Both the position numbers and the translations under genes were made by a program. A DNA stretch of 64,000 nucleotides from positions 1-64,000 of the forward strand of contig CAJMPU010000014.1 in assembly GCA_905215505.1 (NCBI GenBank). Reading direction: 5' to 3'. Shown here in pieces: positions 48,840 to 57,347 of this stretch. The stretch is from an uncultured bacterium. Its GTDB lineage: Bacteria > Actinomycetota > Coriobacteriia > Coriobacteriales > Coriobacteriaceae. Positions within the stretch are counted from its first letter, which is position 1. Each line of letters opens with the position of its first letter. The notes under the pieces were generated by a model, which was not told where the DNA came from, made no database searches, and was given only the letters and a program-made list of their open reading frames with translations.

Positions 48840-49673
48840 CTAGGCGAGGATGCCGGCGGCGGAGGCGACCATCGCGAGGACGATCACCACGAGGATGAGG
48901 GCCGTCATGCTCGCGTTCTTCTTGGTAAGAAGGTAATACGCGCTTCCCGTGATGGCGGCGGGGATCATGGCAGGCAGGATCTTGTCGAGCAGCGGCTGAA
49001 TCTCCATCGCGACGTCGCCGAAGCTGAAGCTAATCGGGCAGGTGACGCCGATGACCGAGGCGATGAGGCAGCCGACCACGGTGAGGCCGAGCACGGAGGC
49101 GGCGGCAGTGAGGTTGGGAAGCTTCTCGCTGAAGTCGGTGACGAGCTTCACGCCCTGCTTGTAGCCGAACTCGAGGGCGTGCATGCGGACCCAGAAGATG
49201 GCCAGGATGAGCGCGAACCAGATGCCGGCTCCCACGGGGTTGCCCTCGATGGCCATGTAGGCGGCGATGGAGCCCATGATGGTCGGGATCATGGTCATGA
49301 GCAGGGAGTCGCCGACGCCGGCGAGCGGTCCCATGGTGCCGATCTTCAGGTCTTGGACGGCGTCCGCCGCCGCTAGGCCGTCGCGCTCCTCCATGGCCAC
49401 GCAGGCGCCAAGGATGATGGCGGCGAGCCAAGGCTGGGTGTTGTAGTAGCGGAAGTGGTTGTTGAGCGCTTGCTTATAGTCCTCGTCGTTCGTGTAGATC
49501 TTCCTCAGGACCGGCGAGAGGGCGTAGGCGACTGAGGCGCCCTGCTGGGTCTGGTAGTTGAAGGTGCACACGCTCATGAGCCAGCGCCAGTTCGCGTTGC
49601 GCAGGTCCTTCTTGGTGACCTTGTAGCCGGAGGGCTTGCCCTCGGCGACGGCGGTGATGTTCTCGTTTTCCAT
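48840..49673 (-). CDS. PTS mannose/fructose-family EIID component
   Basis: A 277-residue membrane component with the EIID(Man) start (VTKKDLRNANWRWLMSVCTFNYQTQQGASVAYAL) and FNYQTQQ motif, then several hydrophobic helices including MTALILVVIVLAMVASAAGIL at the C-terminus. With EIIC it forms the sugar channel. It is 2 bases after the EIIC gene. Confidence 0.93.
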   Translation of the reverse strand: MENENITAVAEGKPSGYKVTKKDLRNANWRWLMSVCTFNYQTQQGASVAYALSPVLRKIYTNDEDYKQALNNHFRYYNTQPWLAAIILGACVAMEERDGLAAADAVQDLKIGTMGPLAGVGDSLLMTMIPTIMGSIAAYMAIEGNPVGAGIWFALILAIFWVRMHALEFGYKQGVKLVTDFSEKLPNLTAAASVLGLTVVGCLIASVIGVTCPISFSFGDVAMEIQPLLDKILPAMIPAAITGSAYYLLTKKNASMTALILVVIVLAMVASAAGILA

Positions 49674-49675
49674 GG

Positions 49676-50461
49676 TTACTCATCCTCTCCGATGAAGGCG
49701 TCTGCGGAAGCGTGGGCGGCGAGCTCGGTGTCCCTCTCGGCACGCTGGTAGAACGCAATCGCGAGGGCAACGCCGACGATGGCGGCGCCGATGATGGGCA
49801 CGTTCAGGAAGGCCGAGAGGAAGAAGCCGGCGAGCAGGTACTGGAAGTACTTGGCGGTTGGCATGTAGCGGAGCAGCATGGCGATACCGACGGCCGGGAG
49901 CATCTTGCCGGCGAGGGTGAGGCCGGAGAGGAACCACTGGGGCATGACCTCGAGGAGCCAGTTGACGGCGGGCTGGCCGAGCGTCACGGAGACAAAGACG
50001 GGCAGGGCGGCGCACAGGCCGAAGAGCGCGGGGCAGACCCACAGGATGGCGTTCATCTGATTGAACTTACCCTCGTTGCAGAACTTCTGGGACTTCTCGA
50101 CGACAAAGCCGTTGAGGATCTTGGCGACGACGTCGAGCTGGATGCCGAGCATGCCGACCGGCAGGCCGATGGCGAGGCCCGTGTCGGAGCCCAGGGTCAC
50201 GCCGTAGGCGGTGGCGATGATGGCCATCGTGCCGTAGTCGGGAATGGAGGAGCCGCCGAAGCCCGCGACGCCGAGCTGCATGAGCTGAATGGTGCCGCCG
50301 ATGACAAGGCCGGTCTTCCAGTCGCCCATGACGACTCCGGTGATGAGGCCCCAGAAAACGGCGTAATTGACGAAGATCATCGGGATGCCGTAGTAGTCCA
50401 CGTGCTTGATGAAGGCCAGCAGGGTCAAAAGGACGACCTGCAGGATAGTGAAGTTGACCAT
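49676..50461 (-). CDS. PTS mannose/fructose-family EIIC component
   Basis: A 261-residue membrane protein of the EIIC(Man/Sor) family: GDWKTGLVIGGTIQLMQLGVAGFGGSSIPDYG and a run of hydrophobic helices. It binds and moves the sugar. It lies 9 bases after the EIIB gene and directly before EIID. Confidence 0.93.
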   Translation of the reverse strand: MVNFTILQVVLLTLLAFIKHVDYYGIPMIFVNYAVFWGLITGVVMGDWKTGLVIGGTIQLMQLGVAGFGGSSIPDYGTMAIIATAYGVTLGSDTGLAIGLPVGMLGIQLDVVAKILNGFVVEKSQKFCNEGKFNQMNAILWVCPALFGLCAALPVFVSVTLGQPAVNWLLEVMPQWFLSGLTLAGKMLPAVGIAMLLRYMPTAKYFQYLLAGFFLSAFLNVPIIGAAIVGVALAIAFYQRAERDTELAAHASADAFIGEDE

Positions 50462-50470
50462 ATTTCCCCC

Positions 50471-50944
50471 TTAGATGAGGTCTGCGACGGAGACGGGCTT
50501 GTCGGCGGGCACGAACTGGGCCGTCACCTTGACGCCACGGGCGATGAGCGCCTTGTAGCTCTGGACGTTCTCGGCGGAGGCGTAGGCGCGCTGGGTGAGC
50601 TGGATGCCGTCCTCCTTGACGAGCGAGCCGCCGACGACCAGCGACGGGAGCTCGACGCCCGACTCGACCAGGCGAAGCATCGTCTCGGGCTCCTTGGCGA
50701 TGACGAAGACCTTCTCGCGGTCGTACTTGCCCGCGGCGAAGTTCTTGAGCGCGGTCTGCTCGGAGATGATCGAAACGGCCATGCCCGCGGGGCGCGCCAT
50801 CCTCATGGTGGACTTCAGGACCTCGTCGCCGGCGACCTTGTCGTCGATGACCATGACTCGGGTCGCGCCCGACACCGGGGCCCACTGCGTCACGATGATG
50901 CCGTGAAGCAGGCGATTGTCGATTCGTGCCATAACAACACTCAT
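50471..50944 (-). CDS. PTS mannose/fructose-family EIIB component
   Basis: A 157-residue EIIB(Man/Lev). MARIDNRLLHGIIVTQWAPVSGATRVMVIDD carries the phosphorylated His14. The ATG at 50944 follows AGGAGC; the frame extends further upstream without an RBS. It is the first structural gene of the operon. I looked for a sigma-54 promoter (TGGC-N8-TTGC) in the 123 bases before it and found none. Confidence 0.92.
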   Translation of the reverse strand: MSVVMARIDNRLLHGIIVTQWAPVSGATRVMVIDDKVAGDEVLKSTMRMARPAGMAVSIISEQTALKNFAAGKYDREKVFVIAKEPETMLRLVESGVELPSLVVGGSLVKEDGIQLTQRAYASAENVQSYKALIARGVKVTAQFVPADKPVSVADLI

Positions 50945-51067
50945 GTTTGCTCCTATCAAATGAAGTTTTACGTTCGGTACTGCCTCGGCGCTATCCGGAT
51001 TCGCGCCGGGCAAGGGGTTATCGGATTATTGAGGACGCGCGGTCAGCTTGCGGCGGCGCGGGGAAGG

Positions 51068-53809
51068 TCACTCGTCGAGCAGGAGGTCCGAGGAGCCGAG
51101 GCGCTCTTCTCGCGCCGGGGCGGCGCTCACGCTTATGTAGTCGAAGACATATGCGATCTCGCTTACGGGAACCTCTACGCGATAGCGCGTCGAGATGCTC
51201 GAGAAGCTCTGCCTGAAGGACTCGATGAAATCGGCGCGTTCCTCCTCGAAGCGGTCCTGGCCAACGTAGGTCTCAATGGGGTTTCTGGTAACAAGGCGCT
51301 CGACGAGACAGCAGAGGTGAACGTAGAGCCCAATGATGGCGTTGCTGCCGATCTTCTCGCCTGTCCTGCGCTGAAGCTCGTGCACGGCGCTCTCGATCTC
51401 ATGGAATAGCCGCTCCGGGTCGAGGATGGTGATGGAGCGGATGACGTTCTGCAGCGTCATGTTCGAGAGCAGCTTCTCGTGGAAAGAAGAGAGCTCGGAA
51501 GCGTCAAGCCACCTGCCGAACACGGCATCAACCTTAGAGGCGGACGCCGTCGACATGATGTCCTCGAGGGCGACGAAGGGGACGGAGGCGACCCCGGGGT
51601 CTCCCGTGCCGATGACGGCGCAGACGCGGTGCTCGGAGAAAACGGCGTCGTTCGACCCGTTCGCGACGAGCTGCTTGAAGGGCCTCGTGAGCAGGCGCGC
51701 GCCTATGGTGCGCGGGAGGCTCTGCGAGACGAGCTGGCGTATCCTCTCCGCGGCGTCGACCCCGGACTCGGAGCAGAAGACGATGGCGTCCTCACGGTTG
51801 ACGCGCTCGATCACCTTGCAGTGCGTCACGCACGCGGCGGTCGCATCGCCAAGAACCTCGACGATGGACTTGCCGCCGAGCAGCCCGACCCCGATCTCGA
51901 GCGCAAGACCGGTAGAGACGTTGTTCACCACGCCGATAGTGGAGTCGGTAACGTTCTCGAGGGCCTTATAGGCCTCCTCCAAGGAGCCCATGTCGACGAG
52001 GAACACGACCCCGGTGCAGTAGGAATGGCGGTCGACGAGGCGCTGGAGCGGACCGACGATGTCCTTCAGCTGCTGGTCGTAGGGCATGTCGACAGCCTCG
52101 TACACATGCATGCCGAGCATACGGTTCGCCGCGTCGGCGATGCTCGTCGCCGTTGAGTAGCCGTGGGACAGGATGACGCAGAGCGTCCGAAGGGCCTTCG
52201 CATCGCGAGACTCCGATGCGACGCACAGCGTCAGAAGCGTCTTCGTGAAGTGATCGAGCGAGATTCCCAGCGCCCCTTCCACGTCTGCGGCGACCTGATC
52301 GGAGACACTCGAGGCAAACGGCAATTCGGAGGTCACGGCACCGAGGAGATGGGAGATTTGCTCCGCACAGGCAGACTTTCGCTTAGCCAGGCCGATACCC
52401 GGCCACAACTGCAGGCAAATCTCCTGGGCCAGTAGAAAAGCGACCTTCCTCGAAAGCTCGATGCCATAAGAAGAGCCTGCGTCGGCAAGGACCGCGCCCA
52501 CGACGCGCTCGAAGGCGCGCGACCTCGAGGAGGCGACGCCGTGGTCGAAGATCAAGTGATCCTCAACGCCGCGCACAGCGGAGACAGCTTGCGAGACAAG
52601 CTCGGAGACAGAGAGCTCCCCGGCGCAGAATCGCTCATCGAGGGAGCACAGGGCATCGAGCGCCTGCTCGACCGGCCCTGTGCTCTCGGCGGCATCCAGA
52701 GACGCGTCGATCAGAACGCCATCGTCGGGCTGTTGATCGATCTGCGCGGAGGAGAGGAGCCCGCTGGGAAGAAGATACGGGCGAACGACGACGTAGTCGC
52801 CCTCGCGATTGAGGAACGCTTTGGCGCAGCAGTTCGTCACGCAGGCGCGCAAGCCGGCGATGTTATCGGAAAAGTCCGCGTTCACGAGGCAACGGTATGC
52901 GCCGCGGCTGATCTTCACATCAGAACCGATTCGGCACCCCTCGCTGCGCAGGAAGCTCAAGATGAGATCCTCGCGCTCCTCGGGGGTCCGCTCCTTGAGT
53001 GAGGGGACGCGGGCACAGATGGGCATTTTGCTGTAGGCCGAGGAAACCTTCGGGTCATCGGCGGAAAGCGTCGTCGAAAGAACGAGGCGAGCGCGCGGCG
53101 CATCCTGGGAGGCATCGAGCCCGAGGGCCGTCGCAAGGCAGTGCTCCATCGCAGAGGGAGAGAGTGCCTCGATGCCGTTGACAAAGACCACACCCCCGCG
53201 CGCTTTCGCGATCGACTCGTCAAGAAGCCCGTTGAACGAGGCGGCGTCCGGGACCCCGGCGCAGTCGATGCGCACATAGGAGGAGTCGCGGGACAGCAAG
53301 CCCTGGTTCTTGCCGTACTCGTACACAAGGCGAGAAAGGAAAGACTTACCGACACCCACGCCGCCGCTCAAGAGGATGGGCAGGCCAAACGGAGGGTACT
53401 GAACCGCAGCCTTGCACTGCTCGACAACGGAGCTGAGGCTCATGTCGAAGCCCACGGCACGCGCGAAGTCGCGGTGATCGGCGATTCCCGTCGCCTGGAT
53501 GAGGTCGGCGAGCGAGGCGTACTCGCTTGCAGAGAGCTTTACCTGAAAACGCTTCTGGAACGCGCGGCGATGAAAATAACGGACAGGCCTGCCCGCCACC
53601 TTAACCACAAGACCGGCGCGAACAAGGTCGTTGAGGTACTGGCTCGCCAGGCTCCTGGAGATGATGAGCGTCTCGGCGATGTCGGAGGTGGACAGACGGG
53701 CAAGGTCGTCGAGCGAGACGGCAGAGGTGAGGGCCTCGAGATGCTCGAGAATCCTGTCCCTCATGTCGACGGGTTTCTTTGCCAAGCTGTCCTGTGTGGT
53801 CTTGTCCAT
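51068..53809 (-). CDS. LevR-like PTS-controlled transcriptional activator lacking the sigma-54 contact loop
   Basis: A 913-residue regulator. Residues 15-80 are a winged-helix domain; 110-340 an AAA+ domain with Walker A GGVGVGKS (149-156). About 430-530 looks like a first PTS regulation domain, 560-690 an EIIA(Man)-like domain (SHGYSTATSIADAANRML), then EIIB-like and second PRD regions (IGLYVHLCCLVERL with the regulatory His). In LevR proteins a GAFTGA loop follows the first strand and Walker B is LDEI; here the loop is absent and Walker B reads VVFVNGIEAL, without the Asp-Glu pair. It lies directly upstream of the PTS operon on the same strand and should sense EIIB/HPr phosphorylation. Confidence 0.88.
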   Translation of the reverse strand: MDKTTQDSLAKKPVDMRDRILEHLEALTSAVSLDDLARLSTSDIAETLIISRSLASQYLNDLVRAGLVVKVAGRPVRYFHRRAFQKRFQVKLSASEYASLADLIQATGIADHRDFARAVGFDMSLSSVVEQCKAAVQYPPFGLPILLSGGVGVGKSFLSRLVYEYGKNQGLLSRDSSYVRIDCAGVPDAASFNGLLDESIAKARGGVVFVNGIEALSPSAMEHCLATALGLDASQDAPRARLVLSTTLSADDPKVSSAYSKMPICARVPSLKERTPEEREDLILSFLRSEGCRIGSDVKISRGAYRCLVNADFSDNIAGLRACVTNCCAKAFLNREGDYVVVRPYLLPSGLLSSAQIDQQPDDGVLIDASLDAAESTGPVEQALDALCSLDERFCAGELSVSELVSQAVSAVRGVEDHLIFDHGVASSRSRAFERVVGAVLADAGSSYGIELSRKVAFLLAQEICLQLWPGIGLAKRKSACAEQISHLLGAVTSELPFASSVSDQVAADVEGALGISLDHFTKTLLTLCVASESRDAKALRTLCVILSHGYSTATSIADAANRMLGMHVYEAVDMPYDQQLKDIVGPLQRLVDRHSYCTGVVFLVDMGSLEEAYKALENVTDSTIGVVNNVSTGLALEIGVGLLGGKSIVEVLGDATAACVTHCKVIERVNREDAIVFCSESGVDAAERIRQLVSQSLPRTIGARLLTRPFKQLVANGSNDAVFSEHRVCAVIGTGDPGVASVPFVALEDIMSTASASKVDAVFGRWLDASELSSFHEKLLSNMTLQNVIRSITILDPERLFHEIESAVHELQRRTGEKIGSNAIIGLYVHLCCLVERLVTRNPIETYVGQDRFEEERADFIESFRQSFSSISTRYRVEVPVSEIAYVFDYISVSAAPAREERLGSSDLLLDE

Positions 53810-54002
53810 GACTTCTTACCTCCTCGTACAAGGAGTATAAGGGGAGAACAGAGAACGGAAGGGGGCGCGTGGGGGAATCAACAGCTCCGAGGAAAAGTCC
53901 ACCACTTGAGGGGCAGAAAACAACGGCCATTGAACATTCAGGGCCGACGCTCAACACTTCGGCTCGACACTTCGCTTTGGAAAGGGCTCCGGCGCGCCGG
54001 GC

Positions 54003-54325
54003 CTAAAGCTTAACCATGCGCGCGGCGATGCGGGCGCAGTCGCAGGCGGCCTTCTTCTCGAAGGTGTTGTAGTCGACGACCCGGCCCTCGGCGCAGGGCT
54101 TGTCGCTGATGGCGCGCACGACGACGAGGGGCACGCCGTTGAGATAGGAGGCCTGCGCGATGGTGCAGCCCTCCATCTCGCAGCACAGGTCGCCGAAGGC
54201 CGCGAGGATTCGCTCCTTCTGTTCCGCGGGCGAGACGAACTGGTCGCCGGAGACGACGCGGCCCTTGAGGACCTTAATGTCGGGGGCGACGGCGGCCGCG
54301 GCGGCGCACGCCGCCAGCAAGGGCC
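54003..54325 (-). pseudogene. mtnN: 5'-truncated MTA/SAH nucleosidase
   Basis: The C-terminal half of a methylthioadenosine/S-adenosylhomocysteine nucleosidase: VVSGDQFVSPAEQKERILAAFG, CCEMEGCTIAQASYLNGVPLVVVRAISDKPCAE with the ME ribose-binding motif and the catalytic Asp region, through RIAARMVKL. The N-terminal half (with the GIG phosphate loop and acid base) is missing. The frame continues upstream into antisense IS3 sequence, so the apparent 174-residue product is a chimera. No intact start is present. Confidence 0.75.
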
Positions 54326-54778
54326 GGAACGGATCGCGCAAGATCAAGGCGTCGCCCGGGAGGTCGGGCGTTACCGTCAGCCGGCGCCGCGCCTGCCGCA
54401 TCATGAGGGAGAACGGCCTGGCCGGCGCATACGGCAGGAAGAGGTTCAAGGTGCACCCCGGGGCGGTCAACGAGGCCGACGTGTCGAACGTCGTCGCGCG
54501 CGGCTTCGGCGGCAGGGCGCCGTGCACCCATATATGCAGCGACTTGGCCTGCGTGCGCGTCGGGGCGTCGTGGAACTACGTCTGCCTGCTCGTCGACCTC
54601 TGCAACGGGGAGATCGTCGGCCACTCCGAAGGACCGAGGAGGGACGCGCGAGCTCCGAGCCAAGCTCTTGGATTACGTGCACTGGTACAACAACTTCAGG
54701 ATCCACTCGACGCTGGGCTACATGTCGCCGGTCGAGTTCAGGGAGGCGGGGCCGTCCCTCCCGGAATCGTCCAAATAA
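54326..54778 (+). mobile_element. Decayed IS3-family transposase (orfB) remnant
   Basis: A plus-strand frame reads NGSRKIKASPGRSGVTVSRRRACRIMRENGLAGAYGRKRFKVHPG ... RAPCTHICSDLACVRVGASWNYVCLLVDLCNGEIVGHSEG, the HTH_21 part and first DDE strand of IS3-type OrfB. At about 54645 the frame shifts by one and resumes at RELRAKLLDYVHWYNNFRIHSTLGYMSPVEFREAG. The stretch between, which should hold the second Asp and the Glu of the DDE triad, is deleted. It is joined head-to-head to the broken nucleosidase gene. Confidence 0.8.
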
Positions 54779-54874
54779 GTGTTGCCAATCCATAGCCAAT
54801 CCAGCCATCATCTTCGCGAAGGCGGACGTCAGGAAAAGCTCGGCTTGAGCTCGGTCGGACGCGGTCTGTGGGGC

Positions 54875-54927
54875 ATCATTCAGGTTCAGGGGGTCTCCTT
54901 GTCTTCTTCGGTCGCAACCTGAATGAT
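54875..54927. repeat. 12-bp perfect inverted repeat near IS3 debris
   Basis: ATCATTCAGGTT (54875-54886) and AACCTGAATGAT (54916-54927) are separated by 29 bases. The position about 100 bases after the OrfB remnant suggests insertion-sequence ends or a small palindromic repeat. Confidence 0.6.
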
Positions 54928-55485
54928 AGGGACGGCCCCTTCTCTCTTTCCCCTTCGTTTTCGACGCGTCACCCTCTCGGCGGGCTTAAGGCCCGCGCTC
55001 GCGGGTGCAGGGGCTACGCCCAAGCCCCAAAAACGTAACGCCGTGCTCGAAGCGTTTCCGGACGTCAGCGTAATCTCAAATCCCGTTCGTCAACTCATGG
55101 GCAAGCCACCTGAGACTACTCATTTCTCCTACTGGCAATGAAGACCTGCGACCTGCAGTTTTGCAAACTGCTTGAAAGCCACCTGCGTTGATTCACTTCC
55201 TATTGCAGCTGGCGGCTTGCACGCGAAAAGGCATTTAAGTTTCAAAACGGGCGTTTTCGGCGCTATCGAGCCTCCAAAGGCATCCCGCCGCGCCCTTTGG
55301 GACAAAAACAAAAACTCAAAGCCCTGAGTTCGAAAATAGTTTTTGGAGTTGTCCCGACTTTTGTCCCCGAAGCCGACGAAACGCGACAGGGTATCACCTG
55401 GCGGCACTCGATTCGAGACGGCACCGAAAACTGGATGCAACCGGAATGACGGGACGGCAGAACCGAAGCCATCGAGTGGGGATAG
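54928..55485. other. Gene-free region between IS debris and rplX
   Basis: About 560 bases without a supported gene. It holds a GCGGGCTTAAGGCCCGC palindrome near 54,980 and a weak long hairpin in which GGGACAAAAAC near 55,300 faces AGTTTTT-N5-TGTCCC near 55,340-55,354. Short open frames lack an RBS and recognisable sequence. This is the right-hand junction of the insert that splits the ribosomal operon. Confidence 0.4.
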
Positions 55486-55519
55486 AAAAAGGCCCGGGTG
55501 CCGTGGCATCCGGGCCTTT
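55486..55519 (-). terminator. Terminator after rplX
   Basis: On the minus strand GGCCCGGATGCC pairs with GGCACCCGGGCC (55491-55516) and is followed by five U residues (55486-55490). It ends the proximal ribosomal operon 27 bases after the rplX stop, a place where a terminator is not expected in an intact S10-spc array. Confidence 0.88.
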
Positions 55520-55545
55520 GCTAGCAACTTGATGTTGCGGGCAGC

Positions 55546-55851
55546 TTAGAACTTGTGGCCGCACTTCTTGCAGACGCGCAGCTTGTTCTTGCCGTCCTTC
55601 TCGTGACCGACGCGGGTAACCTTACCGCACTCGGGGCAGACGAGATTGACGTTGGAGGCGTCGATGGGAGCCTCCTGCGAAACGATGCCGCCCTGCTGGT
55701 TGGCAGCGTTGGGCTTGACGGCCTTCTTGACGACCGAAACGCCCTCGACAACGACCTTGTTCTCGGCGGGGAGAGCACGCAGGACAACGCCCTGCTTGCC
55801 GCGATCCTTACCAGAGAGAACCTGGACCTTATCGCCCTTCTTGATATACAT
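55546..55851 (-). CDS. rplX: 50S ribosomal protein L24
   Basis: A 101-residue L24. The KOW motif is KKGDKVQVLSGKDRGKQGVVLRA. CPECGKVTRVGH... CKKCGHKF at the C-terminus looks like a four-cysteine zinc ribbon. It initiates 50S assembly. It is the last gene of this block and is followed by a terminator; its usual neighbour rplE is at 12,736. Confidence 0.97.
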   Translation of the reverse strand: MYIKKGDKVQVLSGKDRGKQGVVLRALPAENKVVVEGVSVVKKAVKPNAANQQGGIVSQEAPIDASNVNLVCPECGKVTRVGHEKDGKNKLRVCKKCGHKF

Positions 55852-55864
55852 ATATCTCCCCTAA

Positions 55865-56233
55865 CTACAGGGTCTCGGGAGCGAGCGAGACGATCTTCAT
55901 GTACTTCTTGTCACGAAGCTCGCGAGCGACGGGCCCGAAGATACGGGTGCCGACGGGCGAACCATCGTTGTTGATGACAACGCAGGCGTTCTCATCAAAG
56001 CGAATGTAGGAGCCATCCTTGCGGCGGATCTCCTTAACGGTGCGAACGACGACGCAACGGACAACGTCCTTCTTCTTGACGTTGGCGCCAGGGGTAGCCT
56101 CCTGGACAGCACCGATGAACACATCGCCGATGCCTGCATAACGACGCTTGGAACCGCCAAGCACCTTGATGCAGCGAATCTTGCGAGCGCCGGAGTTGTC
56201 GGCGACGTTCAGCATGGTTTGCATCTGAATCAT
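55865..56233 (-). CDS. rplN: 50S ribosomal protein L14
   Basis: A 122-residue L14 (MIQMQTMLNVADNSGARKIRCIKVLGGS; C-terminal FGPVARELRDKKYMKIVSLAPETL). Full length. It lies 13 bases before rplX and 118 after rpsQ. Confidence 0.98.
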   Translation of the reverse strand: MIQMQTMLNVADNSGARKIRCIKVLGGSKRRYAGIGDVFIGAVQEATPGANVKKKDVVRCVVVRTVKEIRRKDGSYIRFDENACVVINNDGSPVGTRIFGPVARELRDKKYMKIVSLAPETL

Positions 56234-56351
56234 GGTAGATGTTCCTCCGAACTAAGAACCGAAGAGAGGTGCGCAGCCTTTATACGGCCCGTGGTATGCA
56301 AGCCAGGCATACGCACATCTTCGGAAACGTACAAGTCGTAAGAGCGACTGC

Positions 56352-56612
56352 TTATTTAGCGCGCTCGACGACCTCGATGAGGCGCCAACGCTTCATCTTG
56401 GACATAGGACGGGTCTCCATAACGCGGACGGTGTCGCCCACGCCAGCCGTGCACTCCTCGTCGTGAGCGTGCAGCTTCTTGGAGCTGGTCATCATCTTGC
56501 CGTACTTGGGGTGACGCTTGCGCTCGGTGATGGTGACAACAATGGTCTTGGCACCGGAGACGGAGGTAACGACACCCGTACGGACCTTACGCGAGTTACG
56601 CGAATCAGTCAT
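56352..56612 (-). CDS. rpsQ: 30S ribosomal protein S17
   Basis: An 86-residue S17 with the OB-fold signature RKVRTGVVTSVSGAKTIVVTITERKRHPKYGKMM and ARPLSK-like end RPMSKMKRWRLIEVVERAK. It follows rpmC by 16 bases. Confidence 0.97.
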   Translation of the reverse strand: MTDSRNSRKVRTGVVTSVSGAKTIVVTITERKRHPKYGKMMTSSKKLHAHDEECTAGVGDTVRVMETRPMSKMKRWRLIEVVERAK

Positions 56613-56628
56613 GTTCTCTCCTTAGGTC

Positions 56629-56844
56629 CTACTCGGCGACAGCGGACTTCTCCGCTGCGATCTCGCGGGCGCGCTGCTCCGTGAGGACGCGAGCGATGTC
56701 CTTCTTCACGGTGTTGACGCGAGCGGTGTTGTCCAGCTGGCTGGTGGCCATCTGGAAACGAAGGTTAAAGAGCTCGGCGCGCATTTCCTTCAGCTTCTCA
56801 ACGAGCTGAGCGTCCGAGAGCTCACGAATCTCTGCGGGCTTCAT
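56629..56844 (-). CDS. rpmC: 50S ribosomal protein L29
   Basis: A 71-residue L29 (MKPAEIRELSDAQLVEKLKEMRAELFNLRFQMATSQLDNTARVNTVKKDIARVLTEQR). Its ATG overlaps the rplP stop by one base (TAATG), so it is translationally coupled to rplP. Confidence 0.97.
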   Translation of the reverse strand: MKPAEIRELSDAQLVEKLKEMRAELFNLRFQMATSQLDNTARVNTVKKDIARVLTEQRAREIAAEKSAVAE

Positions 56845-57347
56845 TAGTTCTCCTCCTTGGCGGCGGCGGCGTCCTCAGCAGCCCACTTGGCCTCGAGAGC
56901 GGCCTCCTCAGCCATCTCCTTCTCGATGCGCTGCTCAGCGTTCTTGGCAGCAACAATCTTGGTCTTGATGGGAAGCTTGTGCTGTGCAAGACGCAGAGCC
57001 TCGCGAGCGACCTCCTCGGGCACGCCCTTGACCTCGAACATGATGCGGCCGGGCTTGACGACGGCCACCCACTCCTCGGGGTTACCCTTACCAGAACCCA
57101 TGCGAGTCTCGGCAGGCTTCTTGGTGATGGGCTTATCGGGGAAGATCGTGATGTAGACACGACCGCCACGCTTCATGTAGCGGGTCATGGCAATACGAGC
57201 GGCCTCGATCTGACGGTTGGTGATCCAATGGGCCTCGAGAGCCTGGATACCAAACTCGCCGAAATGCAGCTCGGTATTACCCTTGGCCTGGCCCTTCATG
57301 GAGCCACGCTGCACCTTGCGGTGAAGAATACGCTTAGGGGCAAGCAC
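56844..57347 (-). CDS. rplP: 50S ribosomal protein L16
   Basis: A 167-residue L16 with a GTG start. The family core ends near residue 137 (REALRLAQHKLPIKTKIV). About 30 extra C-terminal residues (EQRIEKEMAEEAALEAKWAAEDAAAAKEEN) form an acidic, helix-prone tail. The GTG overlaps the rpsC stop (TAGTG). It lies near the peptidyl transferase centre and contacts A-site tRNA. Confidence 0.97.
   Translation of the reverse strand: MLAPKRILHRKVQRGSMKGQAKGNTELHFGEFGIQALEAHWITNRQIEAARIAMTRYMKRGGRVYITIFPDKPITKKPAETRMGSGKGNPEEWVAVVKPGRIMFEVKGVPEEVAREALRLAQHKLPIKTKIVAAKNAEQRIEKEMAEEAALEAKWAAEDAAAAKEEN

Noticed and set aside
50945..51067. Sigma-54 promoter before the PTS operon
   Set aside because: No TGGC and TTGC boxes at the right spacing on the minus strand, and the activator lacks GAFTGA.
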